Shown here piece after piece: positions 10,306-21,799 of a stretch of 64,000 nucleotides of DNA. The position numbers and the translations under genes are program-made. The notes under the pieces are model-generated. The model worked only from the letters and a program-made list of their open reading frames with translations, was not told the origin of the DNA and made no database searches. Numbering within the stretch: position 1 is the first letter of the stretch; each line of letters begins with the position of its first letter. The DNA is from Lotus japonicus (taxonomy: Eukaryota > Streptophyta > Magnoliopsida > Fabales > Fabaceae): the NCBI RefSeq assembly GCF_012489685.1, contig NC_080043.1:29854743-29918742 (forward strand), in the 5' to 3' direction.

Positions 10306-13017
10306 TCAGAAGGCAGACCACAGACCATCAACAAATGAAGCATCAAACTGATTATCAGTTACCTGATATAACCATTGCAATCTCCTGGTTGCCTCTTCAG
10401 AGAACTCCTGAATGAGTTGAATGAGATTTTGAGGTCGGAAGGAGGTTGCCAAGGTCAGGATAGCCTGAGGAGTTCTGGTTGCATTTGAGCTTGAAGCATT
10501 GGAACTATGAGTTCTGGTTTGTCCTGAAGGAGTAGAATCAATCACATGGTTCTTCTCTATTCCTGAATGGTCAGATTCATCCATATGCTCAGCTTCAGAG
10601 ATCGTCACTTGCCTTTGCCTGGAGGTAGCAGTCTTCTCAGGTGAGGTAAAACTCAGATCTCGTGAGTTTACTGCAGAATAATTTGACAAGGATACATAGG
10701 AAGTTTCAGCAACATCTTGGAGTTGATCTTCAAAGTTGGAAGCCACTTGTTGAATAGGCTTCACATTGAAAGGAGGTTCAAGGATCTGAACATCATCATC
10801 CTCTTTTTCTTCCTCAGCAGGGATCTCACCAGTTTGAGTTATCAGGAGGGTCTTTGAAGTGGATGGAGGCTTGGGAGAGAAGTGTTGAACCAAATTTCTC
10901 GGGGTAGCCTCACTTTGAACGATACCTTGAATGAAAGAATTGAAGGTAGGTATAGGTTCAGTTGTGGTGGATGTGGAAAAGGTTTGAATATGGATGGATG
11001 GAATGGCAGTGGTAGCTGTTTGGATGTTTGATTGGGGGACTTGTGTTTCAGCTTGAGAAAAGGCTTGTGTTTGAGGTTCTGTTTGAGTGGGAGCTGTTTG
11101 GGTTGATGTTGGCAAAGATGTAGATATAGGCTCAGGTTGCTCAGGAATAACTACTAAAGCAGAATCTAAATTAATGCTTTTAGTAAGTTCCTTACTTGAT
11201 TCTCTGAAAGGGATAGATCTGGTGGGTCTGGCAGTCCTTGCAGGATCTGAAGCTGTCTTTGATCTCCTTTCTCTTTGTACTTCTGAGATCTTTTCAGATG
11301 TTTGCTTTGGTCCTGACTCCTTCTTCTGAAGTGGACCCTTCAGAGGCAGTTTCAACCTCTTGCCTATGGGCTCGACATCTGAATCAGTGGATTCTTCAGC
11401 TTCTGCTGATTCCCTTATGACTTGGAGCACATTTTCAATGATCTCACAGTCATCCTGCTCAACTTCTTCTTCAACTTGAGCTGTTTGAATTCTTTGCCTT
11501 TTTACCAGAGGAACATTTTCTTCGGTTTCCTCATCAGATGATTCTTCAATAATTGCTTTCATCTTGACATTCTTTCTAGGTGGAACTTCTTCTTCTTGGT
11601 TTCCTGAGGAAGAATCCATAGAGCTTTCAGAATCATCAGATTGAGTTTCCTCATATGACTCTTCTGGAGTTCTTTCAGGAGAGGGTTCTGGAACTGGTTC
11701 CCTGATTACTACAGACTTTGATGCTGCTTTTGTTTTCTTGGTCTTCTCTATCAGAATCCCTTTGCCTTTGGGATCTGAAGGCTTGCTGATTGTTCTCTTG
11801 GCTCTTCTTGTTGGCATTTCAGGAGGACTGTCAGGAAGGTTTGTGACAAATTCTTCAAGGGTGATAGAATCTCCTTCTCTTCTGAGCATCCTCACATACT
11901 CCATAATGCATGCTGGATTGTCCTTTTTAGACCATAGAGGAAAGTCATTAACAGGGTAGTTCTTCTGACGGATCTCTTCAGATGTGTCTTCTTTAGGTTC
12001 AATCTGAACTTTCTCAATAATCTGCATTCTCTTCAGCTTAGTCCCATTGGGAGGATCTCCAATGGTCATAGCCAAATCATCATGAAGTCCCAGATCAAAA
12101 AGAGCCTTGACCAGTCGATTCTGAGTGAAGATATCTGAGAGTAACCTTCCATAAGGAATGTAAGAAATAGACCTCTTGTTCTCACCTCCAGTAGTTCTTG
12201 ACTTCTCAACACATTCCTTAAGATAGTTGAAAAGCAGAAATGACAGACATACATGCTCACCCCTAGAAATGTAGTACATGATTACCTTCTGAGTTGCATT
12301 GAGGTAATCAGTTCCGCCTGTTCTGGGATGGATGCAGGAAATGAAAATCTTCTGCCAGATCTTCATCTTGGGCTTCAGATCCTTTATAGCATACTTGGTC
12401 CTATCCATGCTCCAGTTGTCATAAATAGCAAAATTGACAAGCTTCCTCATGCCAGGAACATTGGCATCAACGTTTTTGATCCTTTTTCCCTGTTGGAACT
12501 CCATACCCAGCAGCTTTGCAATGGACTCTTCTGAAATCACAATCTTCCTATCCAGCACATGGGAAACGACGTAGTAGTCGTTGCAAACTGCATTTTTCCA
12601 GAATTCCACCACCAGTTTGTGGTAAATAGGACCACAGAGCCTATTGAAATAACCAGACCAACCTTGTAAGTCGACTTGATCCCTGATGTCGAAACCATGA
12701 TCAGCCAGGTTGTCGAAGTCCACTCTTGCTTCGTTGCACACAACCAGTTCTTCAGCTTTCTTGACGCAGGTTACCACATTGGGTGTGTTCAGAATTTGTT
12801 GTACTTCTTCAAATCTCTGAGTTTCTTGGTCTTTGACAGTTTGTTTGGAGACAACAGTAACATTTGTCTTTGATTTACCCATTATTCTCAGGTAGTGAGG
12901 TTTAGGTTTCAGAGAGAGAGGAATAATGGAGAGAGGAGTATGAATGAATGCAATGCACACAAGGAGTTTGAAAACCGTCTGTGTAAGTGTGTGGGAGATC
13001 GTGTGTGAAGAGTGCAT
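10306..13017 (-). CDS. SIRE envelope-like / plant-transposon-domain protein
   Basis: The open frame has 903 codons. The first 45 (13017-12883) include a hydrophobic run, but the next Met (12882, MGKSKTNVTVV) is an equally likely start. Residues about 90-320 form the globular part (DLQGWSGYFNRLCGPIYHKL, ISEESIAKLLGMEF), which resembles the plant transposon protein domain found in env-like ORFs of SIRE elements and in Athila-type elements. Residues about 400-800 are a low-complexity Ser/Glu/Pro/Thr-rich region. No clear transmembrane anchor or furin-like site was seen, so a true envelope role is doubtful. It is intact over 2.7 kb while gag-pol of the same element is broken. Confidence 0.72.
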   Translation of the reverse strand: MHSSHTISHTLTQTVFKLLVCIAFIHTPLSIIPLSLKPKPHYLRIMGKSKTNVTVVSKQTVKDQETQRFEEVQQILNTPNVVTCVKKAEELVVCNEARVDFDNLADHGFDIRDQVDLQGWSGYFNRLCGPIYHKLVVEFWKNAVCNDYYVVSHVLDRKIVISEESIAKLLGMEFQQGKRIKNVDANVPGMRKLVNFAIYDNWSMDRTKYAIKDLKPKMKIWQKIFISCIHPRTGGTDYLNATQKVIMYYISRGEHVCLSFLLFNYLKECVEKSRTTGGENKRSISYIPYGRLLSDIFTQNRLVKALFDLGLHDDLAMTIGDPPNGTKLKRMQIIEKVQIEPKEDTSEEIRQKNYPVNDFPLWSKKDNPACIMEYVRMLRREGDSITLEEFVTNLPDSPPEMPTRRAKRTISKPSDPKGKGILIEKTKKTKAASKSVVIREPVPEPSPERTPEESYEETQSDDSESSMDSSSGNQEEEVPPRKNVKMKAIIEESSDEETEENVPLVKRQRIQTAQVEEEVEQDDCEIIENVLQVIRESAEAEESTDSDVEPIGKRLKLPLKGPLQKKESGPKQTSEKISEVQRERRSKTASDPARTARPTRSIPFRESSKELTKSINLDSALVVIPEQPEPISTSLPTSTQTAPTQTEPQTQAFSQAETQVPQSNIQTATTAIPSIHIQTFSTSTTTEPIPTFNSFIQGIVQSEATPRNLVQHFSPKPPSTSKTLLITQTGEIPAEEEKEDDDVQILEPPFNVKPIQQVASNFEDQLQDVAETSYVSLSNYSAVNSRDLSFTSPEKTATSRQRQVTISEAEHMDESDHSGIEKNHVIDSTPSGQTRTHSSNASSSNATRTPQAILTLATSFRPQNLIQLIQEFSEEATRRLQWLYQVTDNQFDASFVDGLWSAF

Positions 13018-13371
13018 ATAGTGGGTTAAATGGTAACTGTTGCGATTTTAAGAAGTAAAAGGAGTAAAAGCAAAATCAACGGTTCTAAAATAGATAGTCT
13101 GAAAATAGCATAGTGGAGGAGAGTAGGCATCATCATTATAGCAGATACACCACGCGACTCAAGGAACTATGTCACAAATGAAGTGACACGTGTATTGTTG
13201 CCTACCACAGAAGTTTAACCAGTGGGTTAAGTGCTTCTGATCGAGTACCTTCTGAAAGGGGTAACATCTGATGACTTCAAAGGTACCAAGGTCAGAAGTT
13301 CTGAAGAAAACCTTACTCTGGACAGAAGTCCATGTTCAGGTTTTCAAGAATAAATAAAAACCTATCTTCTG
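13018..13371. other. SIRE pol-env spacer
   Basis: About 350 bases between the RNase H end (TAG at 13372, after DIFTKP) and the env-like ORF. No frame. The env-like protein would need a spliced or internal mRNA; no splice site was assigned. Confidence 0.55.
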
Positions 13372-15314
13372 CTAGGGCTTAGTGAAAATATCTGCCCACT
13401 GATGGTCAGTATCAACATACTCTAATGATAGAGTGCCCTTCTGAACATGATCACGAATATAATGATACTTTACCTCTATATGCTTTGCTCTTGAGTGTAG
13501 AATGGGATTCTTGCTGAGTGAGATAACAGCAGTGTTGTCACAGTAAATAGGAACCTTCTTCAGAGACAAACCATAGTCCTCTAGATGATTCTTCATCCAT
13601 ATGGTTTGTGTACAGCACGTGGCAGCTGAGACATACTCTGCTTCAGCAGTTGATAGAGCAATTGTGTTCTGTCTCTTGCTCCAAGGAAATGGCAGCTTCC
13701 AGAGGTGCTTTTCCTTTCCACTCTGTCTCCAGCAAAGTCAGCATCACAAAAACCTGAAAGTGTATACTCTGATGTTTTTCTATACATCAAGCCAAGGTTA
13801 GTGGTTCCTTTCAGATATTTGAGGATCCTCTTAACAGCAGTTAAGTGAGTCTCTCTAGGATCTGATTGGAATCTAGCACAGAGATGCACACTAAACAATA
13901 TATCAGGTATGGAGGCAGTTAAGTAAAGAAGAGAGCCTATCATTCCACGATAGAGCTTCTGACAAACCTTAGAGGAAACTTCCTCTTTCTCAAGAATGCA
14001 TGTTGGATGCATTGGAGTCTTAGAGATGTTGCAGTCACTCATGTTGAACTTCTTCAGAAGTTCCAAGGTGTACTTCTTCTGATGGATATAGGTGACTCCT
14101 GGTCGTTGATCTATTTGAATTCCCAGGAAGTATTTGAGTTCTCCCATCATGCTCATTTCGAATTCAGCCTGCAACAACTTGGAAAATTCCTTGCACAGAG
14201 AAGGATTAGCAGAACCAAAAATGATGTCATCAACATAAATCTGAACAATAAGAATATCATTCTTATAGGTTCTGCAGAAAAGAGTATTGTCACATTTACC
14301 CCTTACAAACTCATTCTGTAGAAGAAAGGAGCTAAGCCTTTCGTACCACGCTCTGGGAGCTTGTTTCAGTCCATAGAGTGACTTCTTGAGCTTGTAGACA
14401 TGCTCTGGATGTTTGTCATCTTCAAAGCCAGGAGGTTGCTTGACATACACTTCTTCAGAAATGTAGCCATTGAGGAAGGCACTCTTGACATCCATTTGAT
14501 GGAGAATGATGTTATGATTCACTGAGAAGGAGATCAGTAGCCTTATAGCTTCAAGCCTTGCTACAGGAGCAAAGGTCTCAGTGTAATCAATCCCCTCTTG
14601 TTGACTGTAGCCTTGAGCCACCAGTCTTGCCTTGTTTCTTGTTACTTCTCCTTTTTCATTCAGCTTGTTTCTGAATACCCACTTGGTTCCTATGACATGG
14701 AAACCTTTGGGTTTAGGCATTAAGGTCCATACATCATTCTTGGTGAACTGATCTAGCTCTTCTTGCATTGCCAGAATCCAGCCTTTGTCTTCAAGAGCTT
14801 CATCAACTGATTTGGGCTCAATGAGAGATACAAGTCCCTTCAGACTCAAAAGAGTCTCTTCTGAAGGTTTGAGCATAGACCTGGTTCTGACGAGAGCATC
14901 TTTGTTGCCAATAATCAGTTCTTCTGGATGAGAGGCAGCTATTCTTTTCTTCTTCTGAAGTTGATCAGAAGTTGTTGGAGCATCTTCAGATGCTTCTGCT
15001 TCTGGAGCAATATCCTCTAGGCTGTTCTTTGGTTGATTTGATTCGGAATAATCAATGCTTAAATCTGCAAATCTTTCAAACAACTTTGACTTTTCTGAGC
15101 CAAGCTTATCATCAAATCTAATTTGGATGGATTCATCAACAGTTTGATGAATAATATTATAAATTCTAAAACCTTTGGATCTTTCAGAATAACCAAGAAA
15201 ATAGCATTTTAAGGCTTTAGAATCGAATTTACCCAATTGCTCCTTAGTGTTGAGCATGTAGCAAGTACTTCCAAATGGATGGAAGTAAGAAATATCAGGT
15301 TTTCTTCCTTGCAT
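13372..15314 (-). pseudogene. SIRE reverse transcriptase - RNase H region
   Basis: Copia-type RT. The frame from 15314 carries the fingers ([29 protein letters not shown]), the palm with [24 protein letters not shown] and the catalytic YVDD ([11 protein letters not shown]), then [12 protein letters not shown] and the RNase H start ([11 protein letters not shown]). Near 13690 the frame slips into a non-homologous tail. RNase H resumes in another frame at 13596-13372 (VPIYCDNTAVISLSKNP, HYIRDHV, WADIFTKP). One frameshift therefore breaks RNase H, while catalytic residues of RT are present. Confidence 0.92.
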
Positions 15315-15679
15315 AGCTCATAAGGAGTCTTCTCCAGAATTGGTCTGATGGAGATTTTGTTCTGGATATAGCAAGCAGTGTTGATTGCTTCTGCCCAGAA
15401 GTGCTTGGCCATACTTGATTCTTGCATCATGGTGCGAGCCATCTCCTGAAGAGTTCTGTTCTTTCTTTCAACAACTCCATTTTGTTGAGGAGTGCGAGGA
15501 CAGGAGAAGTTATGAGAGATTCCTTGGGAGTTGAACAAATCTTCAAAAGCTTTGTTCTCAAATTCTCCACCATGATCACTTCTGACAGTAATCACTGAAG
15601 TTTGGAACTCCTTCTGAACTTGGGTAATGAAGTTGGTAAACATAGTGTGTGTTTCATCTTTGTGCCTTAGGAAATTTAC
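15209..15679 (-). pseudogene. SIRE integrase catalytic core, second half
   Basis: Contains the second Asp motif (TVRSDHGGEFEN) and the Glu motif (TPQQNGVVERKNRTL) of the DDE core, then KTPYELC. It is separated from the first half by TGA at 15682-15680, where RWT is followed by a codon that is normally Trp. Near 15310 a frameshift moves the homology into the RT frame. It would insert element cDNA into the genome if intact. Confidence 0.88.
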
Positions 15680-16424
15680 TCATGTCCACCTGATGTAGTC
15701 ATCTACAATGACTAACCCATACTTCTTTCCTCCAATGGATTCAGTTTTCACTGGTCCAAAGAGATCAATGTGAAGTAGCTCAAGGGGTCTTGTTGTAGAT
15801 ACCACATTCTTTGCTTTAAAGGGCTTCTTGGTGAATTTTCCCTTCTGACAAGCTTCACACAGAGCCTCTGATGAATACTTCAGACGAGGCAATCCTCTGA
15901 CGAGATTTAGCTTGCTGAGTTGAGAGATCTTCCTGAGGCTGGCATGCCCTAGGCGTCTGTGCCAGATCCATTGCTCATCATTAACTGACATGAGACACTT
16001 GACCTTCTGAGATAGCAGCTCAGAAGATTTGATTTTGTAAATATCATTTCTTCTCTTCCCAGAAAACAGAACAGATCCATCTGTTTGACTGACAGCTTTG
16101 CAGCAGGTTTGATTGAAGATCACATCATAACCTTTGTCAGCAATTTGGCTTATGGAGAGCAAGTTATGAAATAATCCTTCCACCAGAAGTACATCATTGA
16201 TAACTGGAATTTTTCCATCTCCTATGGAACCTTTTCCAATGATTTTTCCCTTCTGGTTTCCTCCAAAGCCAACGTCTCCTCCTGACTTAAACGGTACTAG
16301 CTTTCGGAATATAGACTTTATGTCCGTCATGTGTCGCGAGCATCCACTGTCCAGGTACCATGACAGGTGTCTTAACTGAGCTGCATAAGATGTCTGCAAC
16401 AGGAATAATTTTTGTCTTAGGTAC
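15680..16424 (-). pseudogene. SIRE protease and integrase N-terminal half
   Basis: Begins after a frameshift in the 16380-16425 area. SWYLDSGCSRHMTD holds the aspartic-protease DSG motif. Then comes a GAG-pre-integrase region with the zinc-binding H-H-C-C set (WHRRLGHASL and CEACQKGKF) and the first catalytic Asp of integrase (LLHIDLFGPV). It ends at the TGA at 15682. Confidence 0.88.
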
Positions 16425-18161
16425 TCATATCTTGGGTCCTTTCTTGTTAGTTTTCCCAGAAGTTCTTGGAACTTTGGGTGCAACAGGAGGATAATACATA
16501 GGAACCTGATTATAATATTTAGACATGTCAAGTTTAAACTTTCCCTTTCGTTTTACCTCCTTTGGTGTAACCTTTTCTGGAATGACAGTGCCAGCGGGAA
16601 CGAAATGCTTATGCAATGGCTCGCGTTTGGGCTCAGATGACTCATCTCTCATGGATTGAGAGTAGCCAAGGCCACTGTTCCCATTTCTGCTTATGCCATA
16701 GATCATTGAAGCCATAAGACTTCTGTCTATGCCCTTGGCTAGGAACCTTTGAAACGCTTTCTCATATAATGTCTCATGCTTAACATCAGATGATGCAAGT
16801 TGATCTTCTAGCATGGCATTTTTAGCACGAAGAACAGAGTTGTCATTTTTAAGAGAATAGTTCTCTTGTATGAGTTCAGAGACTGACTTCTCATGAACTT
16901 TTGATGAACTGGTTTTAACAACATATTTTCTTTTAAGCTCTTTATGTTTATTTACCAGAACATCATGTTTCTCCATTATTTCAGATAAAGCAGTTCTTAG
17001 TTCAGATGGAGAAAAATTAGAGAATACTTCATCGTCATTTTCAGAGTCTGAGTCATCTTCTGAAGCTTCAGCACCTCTGCTGGTGGTAGCCATCAGAGCC
17101 TCCACAGCTTCATCTTCTTCTGACTCAGCTTCATCAGAGTCATTCGCATCGAAGGTCACGAGAGCTTTCTTCTTGAAGACTTTTCTTGGTCTCTTGTCCT
17201 TCTTTAGCTTGGGACAGTCACTCTTGTAGTGCCCAGATTCCTTGCACTCGAAGCAAGTGACTTCCTTTCCAGATGATTTCTTCTGACCAGATGAAGATTC
17301 ATATCTTCCTGAACTTTTCTTTGGTCCTTTGCCTTTGCTATGTCTGTTCTTCCAGAGTTTGCTTAATCACTTTGTGAAAAGAGATAGCTCTTCATCACCA
17401 GACGCATCTGATAGCTCTTCAGAGGAATCTTCATCTTCTACCTGATAAGCTCTCGCTTTGTCAGACTTTGACTTAAGAGCAATAGATTTGTCTTTCTTTT
17501 GAGGCTTGTCCTCTTTGAGTTCAATCTCATGGCTTCTGAGATGACTCACGAGCTCTTCTAACTTCAACGAGTTCAGATTCCTGGAGAGTTTCAGTGCAGT
17601 GACAAAAGCCCTCCACTCCTTAGGCAAACTTCTGATGATCTTTTTGACATGATCACCAGTAGAGTAGCCCTTGTTTAGCACACTGATTTCAGCAATCAGA
17701 GTTTGAAACCTTGAGTACATCTCCTCAATGGTTTCACCAGATTCCATTTTAAACTGCTCATACTGTTGTATGAGAGCAAGAGCTTTGGTCTCCTTGACCT
17801 CTTCATTTCCTTCATGCGTCATGACCAAGGAGTCATAGATGGATTTTGTTGTTTCTTTGTCAGAGATCTTCTTATACTCAATATATGATATTGAGCTGAA
17901 TAGCATAGACTTCGCCTTGTGATGATCCTTGAAACGCTTCTTCTGAGCGTCAGTCATTTCAGAACGGGGGATCTTCACTCCTGAAGCATCTACTGGATCA
18001 GTATAGCCTTCCATGACCATATCCCAGAGATCTGGGTCAGTGCCAAGGAAATAACTCTCTATTCTATCTTTCCAATACTCAAACTTTTCACCATCAAAGA
18101 TTGGTGCTCTGAGTTGGTTGTTGTTGTTGTTGTTGTCAGCGGAAGTATTGGCTTGGGCCAT
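16425..18161 (-). pseudogene. SIRE Gag (copia-type, UBN2 domain, CCHC knuckle)
   Basis: ATG at 18161 (MAQANTSADNNNN). Residues about 18-230 are the copia gag domain (APIFDGEKFEYWKDRIESYF). TGA at 17369-17367 interrupts the frame, probably from CGA (Arg). The same frame continues through Lys/Ser-rich linker and a CCHC zinc knuckle, CFECKESGHYKSDC (about 17213-17254), then an acidic and coiled-coil region (17159 onward). It ends at TGA 16427-16425, where Trp is expected before VPKTKII. Gag would form virus-like particles and bind RNA; two nonsense codons disable it. Confidence 0.9.
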
Positions 18162-18215
18162 CGTTGTTTTTCACACTAGGTTCTGGATCACTGAACACTG
18201 TTAGGTGTTTAAATC

Positions 18216-18238
18216 AGAACCGGAGCTCTGATGCCAAT
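18216..18238 (-). promoter_or_regulatory. SIRE primer-binding site
   Basis: On the minus strand TTGGCATCAGAGCTCCGG follows the 5' LTR end. It is close to TGGTATCAGAGC, the copia site complementary to initiator methionine tRNA, with one changed base. Confidence 0.8.
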
Positions 18239-18907
18239 TGAAGGTGCGAAAAACACTAGAAAGGGGGGGGGTTTGAATAGAGTTTTTGAATAAAGGATAT
18301 ACTTTTTAAACTTTTTCAAACTCAAAGATAAGAACTAGGTGCAGAGGGATAAGAAGTGAAGCACGCAAGTATTTTATCCTTGTTCACTTGAGATAAAAGC
18401 TCAAGCTAATCCAGTCCACCCGTGAAGGTGATTTCTTCCATCTTCTGATGAAGGCAATTCACTAAAATCAATGAGTGTTACAACTATACTTTGCTACCTG
18501 CTAAGTGACTAACAATACACTGATTTTCTCACTAGTATCCTTTTAAGAAGCTGATCTACCGATCCTCTTAAGACTAGACAAACACTGAATCAACCTTGAT
18601 TCAGTCCTCTCAAGATCCGACCAACCTTGGTCTCTTAAGGAACTTTACAAAGTAATGTAAACGGTTTCGAGTTTACAAGAAATGCTTCTAAAAAGCTAAT
18701 AGTAAACTCAGATGTTTAAGAACAGTGAAGAAATAATGCTAAGAGATTGGTTCGTATAAGTTGAATGATTTCAGCAAAGTTTCTTGGCTTCTTTCTTCTA
18801 TCTTCAGCCTTTAAATACTCCAAGGCATATGATGTAGCCGTTGCTAGGGTTTTGTCCGTTGGAGTGGCAATCTTGTAATATCAGACTGCTAGGCTGCACG
18901 AGGTAGG
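18239..18907 (-). repeat. SIRE 5' LTR, left part
   Basis: Matches 7212-7880 of the 3' LTR with scattered substitutions and stops where the LARD element begins. The remainder is at 23174-23752. Confidence 0.94.
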
Positions 18908-19283
18908 TGATGACCCGGGTTTATATGATGTTTTTATGGTTTTTCCTTGTAGGTTTTGAGTCTTTTTCTTGTGTCTCATGTAGTGTTTCATGCATTCTCA
19001 TGCATTTTAACTTTTATTTGTGCATTTGCATTAGTTTAGTAATTTTGTAGTTTTATAAGGGCTTTAGTTGCATTTTAGTATAGTTTGAGTCTTTTGTTAA
19101 TTGTCATTAGTTTTGAGTCCCTTGTGCAATTAAATGGTTGGTATTCTTGATATTTTTCCTTGAGCTTTGATGAGAGTAATCAGGTCTGAAACTGAAGAAG
19201 AAGGAAGGTCAAGAAGCTTGGTGAATTGAAGGGAGGCTTAAAGAGGCATAAAGAGGAGTTAAAATGAAGATCAAGGGACTTTC

Positions 19284-19392
19284 CAGCGAGTCTGAGCGCC
19301 TAGGCGCCAATTTCCCTGTTCCAAAAATTGGAATTGGCGCCTAGGCGCTCTGAATTGGCGCTCAGGCGCTCTGAATTGGCGCCTGAGCGCCC
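19284..19392. repeat. GCGCC palindromic module upstream of LTR TATA box
   Basis: Alternating GAATTGGCGC(C/T)(T/C)AGGCGCTCT units of about 22 bases, including the near-palindrome GCGCCTAGGCGCC. It is strongly GC-rich in otherwise AT-rich DNA. Confidence 0.85.
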
Positions 19393-19420
19393 GGAACAGC
19401 CCAAACTCGGGATTTTTGCC

Positions 19421-19429
19421 TATAAATAG
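19421..19429 (+). promoter_or_regulatory. LARD 5' LTR TATA box
   Basis: TATAAATAG, about 30 bases after the GCGCC module. The same box stands at 22384 in the other LTR. Confidence 0.75.
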
Positions 19430-20213
19430 GATTTTAGTCATTTTCTTTTGTAATCTTGGATATCTTTTGATACTTTGTAAAATTCAGAGGTAGAGGATCA
19501 TCTAGGAGAGTGAGAGAGGGCTTCCAAGCTTGTGTTCAAGGTTCTTAGCCAAGCATGGCCATGCTTGGCTAATCTCTCTTCTTTACTTTGGTTTTCTTGT
19601 AAGACTTTTGCTTTTAAGTTATAATCTTAAGTTCTTTCCCACATATTTTTCTTCTTTCCTTGAATCCCATATCCATGCTTTATGATTCAAGTTAGAACAT
19701 GTGCTAGCTTTATACTTTTCTATAATCAGAACGGAAGTTTGTTATAGATTAGGGAACCGATTTGGGATTACCCCTTCTATACTTGCTACTAGGAATAGAG
19801 GAAGGGTTGGGGTTTGTTGGCCTGATCTTTATAATCTTTATGCTTCAAACAAATGTTTAAGTACACAAGGAATTGGGCTTATCTTTTGGTTTGAAAGAAT
19901 TATCTATGCGAGGCATCGATAGGTAGTTGCTTAGGCTATAACATCAAGGAGAGATTCATGAGAACATGTGCTTAGAATGATGTGCTTGAATTGATTAGTT
20001 GAGCAAGAACCTAAACTAAATCACTCTTTCTTTTCATTTTCTGTTTCATTTCTGAATTTATATTTTCTTTTTCCTTATTACTACTTCGTCGTATGTTTGC
20101 CTCAATAAAACCAACCTTCAAACTCAAAGCTTGAACCGAATCTATTCACTCACAATCCCTGTGGTTCGATATTTAAAACCGGGTGGATTCGTACACTTGC
20201 GGATTTACCAACA

Positions 20214-21799
20214 AGTTTTTTGCGTCGTTGCCGCGGATTGTTTGTGATTTTTGGTTTGAGTTACGAGTTTGAAGTTTAGTCTACCTAAGACTATAACTTA
20301 GGGCTGAATGGGAGACAACCCATGTTTTTTTTTCTGTTTTGTTCCTATGTATCAATTTAACTGATTCATTCTTGTTCTTAGTGCTTGTTGTGACTTGATC
20401 AATTATAACATGATTTGAGGTTTGGAATTCCATGAACCTGACCTAGAGTGAATCAGCTAGTGAATTTAATTTTAATTAGATTCATTGGTCATGAGTTGAT
20501 AAGTTGATACTTAGGATCTTCTTTTGCTGTTTTACGTTTTATGTTTAGTGTTTCAGGAAATAAAAAGGATACACACTTGGAGGCACTCAATCACTTTGAA
20601 GGAGGTTCTTTTCTTACCATGAGTTTTAGTCCATGCATTTTTGCATATTTTTCTTTTATAGATTTTGTTTATATTTTTGATCATGCATTTTTTTTGGAGT
20701 CTTTTGTACCTCGGTCTTTATGCCCTTTACTCAAATGACATGTTCCCAAGTCTTGCTCACTCACATGATGCTGGTTTTGAAAATGTTTTTAAGTGGATAC
20801 TTTGTGTTTTCTTTTGGGGAGTGATTGTATGTTTGGGAAAGAGAGGGAGAGACTTCGGTCTTCTAAGTGTTGTCTTGAGGATAGAGTTGATGTGAGTCCA
20901 CAAGGGTCCATCTTTGACCCTTCACTATATAATTTCCCTGGAGGATCCTGACTCACTTGCACTTCTTGGTTCTGTGTTTCATTTCATGCGTCCTTGAGTG
21001 TAGCTTTAGGAGACTTGCATTCTTGAGACTGGTAGGTTTTCTTGTACTTCAGAAATTGTTTTATAACATCTTTGTCCCTAGTTGACCCTTTTGAGCCTTA
21101 TGGAGATTTCCTTGGTATCTATGTTTAATGGGCTGGTTGTTTGGAGGATTCAATGGGGAGTTGTGGTTCTTAACTCTCGATGGAGCTAGTTTATAAAAAG
21201 TGCAAATGTCTCTTGCCCCAAAGAAAAAAAATTGAAAAAAGTCAAAAGAGAAAATGAACTCCATGGTGTGGTGGAGTTCCAAAAAAAAAAGAAAAAAAAA
21301 TGAAACAAAAAGGGGTTAAGAGACTTGAGTGCTAAGTATCGATAGCTTGAAAGCTCCGGAATTCCAAATTGGACCACACTCAAATTTTGTGCAGCCTTAG
21401 TCTTCCTTAGGGACCACCTACCTTGTGCTTTACCTAGCTAACATTACAACCCTTTTGAAGTCTCATTGAATAATGCATTGTCAACTTTAGTTGCTCTTGA
21501 GTGAATGATTCTCAGAACCTATGAACTTGCTTTTGTGCTCAGTGCACTAAACAATAGTCTCATGCTATGATGTTAGCTCTAAATGCTTCTCATAGTGGAC
21601 TCTAATCCTTCTTTGTCTAAGAGTTGCATGAAGTTGATTGTTGAATCTTTATCTTGGAACTAACTACATTTACTTGATCCCCCGGTTTTCTGAAAATGTG
21701 TCCCACTTTTGGCATGTGTGTTGGGAGCAATTCTTTGTGCTTGAGGGCAAGCTAATCTTAGTGACGCTCCAGGGCGAGCTGTCGTTGAGTATAGTGGTG
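20214..21799. other. LARD interior, non-coding
   Basis: Starts with the primer-site-like TTGCGTCGTTGCCGCGG. It contains GGGAGACAACCCATG near 20310 and a GTGCTTGAGGGCAAGC segment near 21737, motifs that I associate with leaders and 3' parts of Athila-type elements, plus an A-rich stretch at about 21225-21310. No open frame resembles a retroviral protein. A clear polypurine tract before 21800 was not found. Confidence 0.7.

Larger units (their letters stand above)
18908..20213 (+). repeat. LARD 5' LTR
   Basis: 1306 bp. It contains the GC-rich GCGCC/GGCGC module at about 19284-19392 and a TATA box at 19421. Confidence 0.93.

Noticed and set aside
10306..13017. Env-like ORF as evidence of an infectious retrovirus
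   Set aside because: No convincing membrane anchor, cleavage site or fusion segment was seen; the domain resembles plant transposon proteins.
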